Source of the DNA: Diphasiastrum complanatum
Taxonomy: Eukaryota > Streptophyta > Lycopodiopsida > Lycopodiales > Lycopodiaceae
DNA length: 64,000 bases
NCBI GenBank assembly: GCA_029204225.1
Contig: CM055113.1
Coordinates: forward strand, 30,631,524-30,695,523
Direction: 5' to 3'
A program made the translations under genes and the position numbers. The notes under the pieces were generated by a model. It made no database searches, had not been told where the DNA came from, and saw nothing but the letters and a program-made list of their open reading frames with translations. Positions 61,271 through 64,000 of the stretch are shown here, one piece after another; the stretch's first letter is position 1, and every line of letters begins with the position of its first letter.

Positions 61271-62571
61271 TCAAAGCACTCTACTCCGTAGAGTCCTCTG
61301 TCGGCTATTAACAATCGCCTCGGGTTCAGGTTGTCCACTCACAGACTCATCACGAAGAAGTTCCACTAGATCTTCCACAGGGACCAAGGTCTCCCCAACC
61401 CCCAACGAGGGTTTCAACTTACTAACGTGAAAAACATGATGAATTTCAACGTTAACTGGAAGGTCTAGTTTGTATGCGATCTTGTTTATCACTTGGATAA
61501 CCTTAAAAGGACCACAATACCTAGGCGCCAACTTTGCACACTTACCAATTTTCCAGTCCCTAGAGTGATTAGGGACCCTCAAAAACACCCAGTCGTTGAC
61601 CATGAATACCTTGTGCTTCCGAAATAGATCAGCATAGTGCCTTGCCCTGTCTTAGGCACTATTTATGCTATCTTTAGCCAATTGTAACATTTCTTGCATA
61701 TCCACAAGGAAATCAGTTGTGGCTTGCACCTGTAGGTTTTTCGTGCCAACACTAATTGGTGATCGAGGTTGAAAATCATACATAAGCATGAAAGGGCTGA
61801 ATTCGGTCGCTGAATGTTTTGCATTGTTATATGCAAATTCGACCAGTGGAAGATATTGTTCCCAATCAGACTGCCGATGGCCCACATATGCTCGAAGCAT
61901 ATCCTCCATCATGTGATTGGTCCTTTCCTTTTGACCGTCTGATTCCGGATGATCTGTAGAACTCATACTTAAAGTTGTTTTCAACTTTTCAAATTCTGCT
62001 TGCCAAAAATTCCGAGTGAATTTTGGGTCACGGTCACTGACAATATTGCACGGCAGCCCGTACAGTCAAAAAAAGCTTCTCAACAAATAGTTGAGCTAGT
62101 TTTAAGCTTTTCGTTGGGATAAATTGAGCAAAACTTCGTAAGTCTGTCAACAATGACCCAAACCGAATCGTGGCCCTTCCCTATACGTGGAAGCCCGACC
62201 ACAAAATCCATAGATATACTTTTCCACTTTCCATTAGGAATATCTAAAGGATATAACAGGCCACTAGCTTTTAGCCTCTCTGTTTTATTTAACTAGCACT
62301 TAGTACATTTAAGTACATAGGCCTCTACCTGACTTTTAATCTTAGGCCACCAAAATTGCCTTTGAACTAAGTCAAGTGTTCTTTGTATACTCGAATGTCC
62401 TGCGCATGGACTATCATGACACTCATGCAAGATTTGGGCCCTTACAGTGTCATTCTCCGGTACACACACCTTTCCTTTACGAAACAAAATCCTGTTTCGA
62501 ATTAGGAAATCTATTCCTGGTTGGAGGAATCTTGCAAACCTGAATCGACCCTTGAAAGTACTTGTTGCCAA
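61271..62571 (-). pseudogene. Gypsy-D integrase
   Basis: Zinc-binding HHCC module in 62571-62293: LHECHDSPCAGHSSIQRTLD then VLKCTKC. The core in the region to about 61985 is broken by stops and a frameshift. 61984-61652 has the catalytic-Glu region STDHPESDGQKERTNHMMED and LVEFAYNNAKHSATEFSPF. The C-terminal GPY/F module in 61603-61271 reads LAPRYCGPFKVIQVINKIAY and HHVFHVSKLKPSLG. This is a chromovirus-like layout; a chromodomain itself is not evident before the frame ends. Confidence 0.87.
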
Positions 62572-63805
62572 TACTTTCCAAAAAAAGGATCGGACTCATA
62601 TAGTCCTTGAAGAGACTGAAACGACCCCGGTTCTATAACAGTAAAGCACAACTGATTAATAACCGATAACCGACTCAAAGCATCCGCTAGAGTATTTTGA
62701 CTTCCTTTACAATAACGTATAGAAAAGTCAAATATTTGCATCAGCTCAGCCCATCTAGCTTGCCTCAGCATCACAGAAATATCGAAGAGTCTGATGATCC
62801 ATCAAAACTTCAAATCTGGCTCCATACAAATAATGTCGTCAAATTTCCAAGGAATGAACAATTGCAAACAGTTCCTACTCATAGGTACAATACCTAGACT
62901 GAGCAGGATTGAGTTTCTTGCCTTCATAAGCCATAGGATGTCCATCCTGCATCAAAACAGCTCCAATAGCATAATCACTGGCATCGGTCCTAACCACAAA
63001 AGTCTTATTAGGATCGCCAATGATTAATATTGGTGCTGAAGTGACACTTTTCTTAAGCAACTCAAAACAATTATTCATATCCTCCGTCCACACCACTAGT
63101 GGACTCTTAGCCCTCCGGCTTAGCTTCTTATAGCCTTTCAAGGCCTGGGTAAGGGGAAATGCCAGTCGAGCAAATTGGGGAATATGCCGACGGAAAAATC
63201 TTACAAACCCCAAGAAAGACTTGATTTGCCGAACTGTGATGAGAATAGGCCAATCAATAACCCTCTGGATATGATCGGCCTCAATCTCCACTCCCCGTTC
63301 GAAAATCTTATGCCCCAAGTAGGACAATTCCTTCACAAAAAAAGTCATATATAGACTCTTTGGCAAAGAGCTTTTCCCTTCTTAGGATGTCCCAGACAAT
63401 CCTAAGATGCTCTTTATGTTTCGCCAAAGTCTTATTGAACACTAGGATATCATCTAAGAATACCACTACGAATCTTTTCAAATATGGCCTGAACAAATCG
63501 TTCATCATCTATTGGAAAGTTGCTAGTGCATTGGTCAAACCAAAAGGCAACACCAAAAATTCGTAGTGACCAAAGCAAGTTCAAAACCTGGTTTTTGGTA
63601 TATCTTCTGTCTTAATGCGTATCTGATTGAATCCCGACCTTATATCTATCTTGGTAGAGTACCCAACACCACCAAGATAATCTATTAAGTCATTCATCCG
63701 CGGTAGTGGATATATATTCTTAATGGTTACCTTGTTTAATTTCATTAATTTAATGCACTTAAGGTCATTAGGTCCAAAGACTAAAGAATTAAGGACAAAA
63801 TACAT
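62511..63805 (-). pseudogene. Gypsy-D reverse transcriptase and RNase H
   Basis: RT begins in 63805-63581: [20 protein letters not shown] and [17 protein letters not shown] (first catalytic Asp). It continues after a frameshift (VLPFGLTNALATFQ) into 63508-63308 with the active site VVVFLDDILVFNKTL. 63366-62875 holds the RT end (FLGFVRFFRRHIPQFARLAF) and the RNase H start (VVRTDASDYAIGAVLMQDG). 62774-62511 has the RNase H end ARWAELMQIFDFSIRYCKGS and ADALSRL. At least three frame breaks. Confidence 0.9.
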
Positions 63806-63857
63806 TCATCGCATTACTTCGAGATAGATTACCTGAGGTAGAAGCTGGTTATTTGAC

Positions 63858-63899
63858 GCAATCTTGTGCAAGGTGACCCTCGCCATTGCACTTGAAGCA
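63858..63899 (-). pseudogene. Gypsy-D gag zinc knuckle
   Basis: Reads CFKCNGEGHLAQDC, a perfect C-x2-C-x4-H-x4-C knuckle preceded by KKNL. RT sequence begins less than 150 bp downstream, leaving no room for the protease, so a deletion joins gag to RT. The rest of gag is beyond the window edge. Confidence 0.85.
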
Positions 63900-64000
63900 C
63901 AGGTTCTTCTTACGAGCTTCAGCTTTATCAATGCCACCTTGATGGTTTTTAAAGTTTTTCTTGGTTTTCTTAAGATTGTTGGAATTGGAATGTGTTTCAC

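Larger units (their letters stand above)
60000..64000 (-). mobile_element. Gypsy-D, Ty3/gypsy element (3' part; runs off the right edge)
   Basis: Minus strand, right to left: gag zinc knuckle (63899-63858), RT (63805-63308), RNase H (63366-62511), integrase (62571-61271), polypurine AGGGGGAAGGAA, then 3' LTR start TGTTACATACCTATG at 61146. RT-RNase H-integrase order defines Ty3/gypsy. The outer end of the 3' LTR was not located, so the left coordinate is approximate. Multiple frameshifts. Confidence 0.85.

Overview
This window is repeat-dominated nuclear DNA from a land plant. The evidence is a seven-exon gene of the plant WAT1/nodulin-MtN21 (UMAMIT, EamA-fold) transporter family, several Ty1/copia retroelements with primer-binding sites for initiator Met-tRNA (TGGTATCAGAGC), a plant-type Ty3/gypsy element, palindromic MITE-like sequence and very long (GA)n arrays. 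I cannot name the species. The mix would fit a large seedless-plant genome such as a fern, but that is a guess.

The backbone is a large direct segmental duplication. Copy 1 runs from the left edge to about 22690 and copy 2 from about 36000-36790 to about 57775. In the same order both contain: a decayed gag-like reading frame; an internally deleted copia element ('Copia-A') with minisatellite-bearing LTRs; an ~850-bp dispersed repeat; the WAT1-like gene on the minus strand; a palindromic MITE-like locus; and a GA-rich higher-order repeat. The WAT1 exons are nearly identical between copies. Copy 1 has an intact 435-codon reading frame (exons between 16572 and 19051). Copy 2 (50766-53329) carries a 5-bp frameshift deletion in exon 4 and a replaced 3' end, so it looks like a young pseudogene.

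Region by region: 1-6290 is the gag-like ORF, Copia-A and the dispersed repeat. 6290-16570 is accumulated retroelement debris specific to copy 1 (gypsy-type gag, copia RNase H, two copia gag fragments, an unidentified low-complexity stretch, a 42-base poly-C run). 16572-19051 is the intact WAT1-like gene. 19052-22690 is flank, MITE and GA satellite. 22700-36000 lies between the duplicates and holds a nearly complete minus-strand copia ('Copia-B', GTATG target duplication) sitting inside an older copia integrase, a decayed copia ('Copia-C') invaded or replaced by a gypsy-like protease segment, and an unassigned ORF. 36000-57775 is duplicate copy 2, with a rearranged copia ('Copia-F') nested in Copia-A (TTTGC target duplication; the unoccupied site survives in copy 1). 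57776-60060 shows no recognisable gene. 60000-64000 is the 3' portion of a minus-strand Ty3/gypsy element ('Gypsy-D').

Only WAT1-like copy 1 looks like a functional host gene. All retroelements carry stops, frameshifts or deletions and none is autonomous as read. No RNA gene, CRISPR array or prokaryotic-type system is visible. The most interesting material is structural: the recent duplication gives dated before/after states for retroelement insertion, gene decay and tandem-repeat change, and Copia-F has three LTRs, one inverted, with gag and RT on opposite strands.
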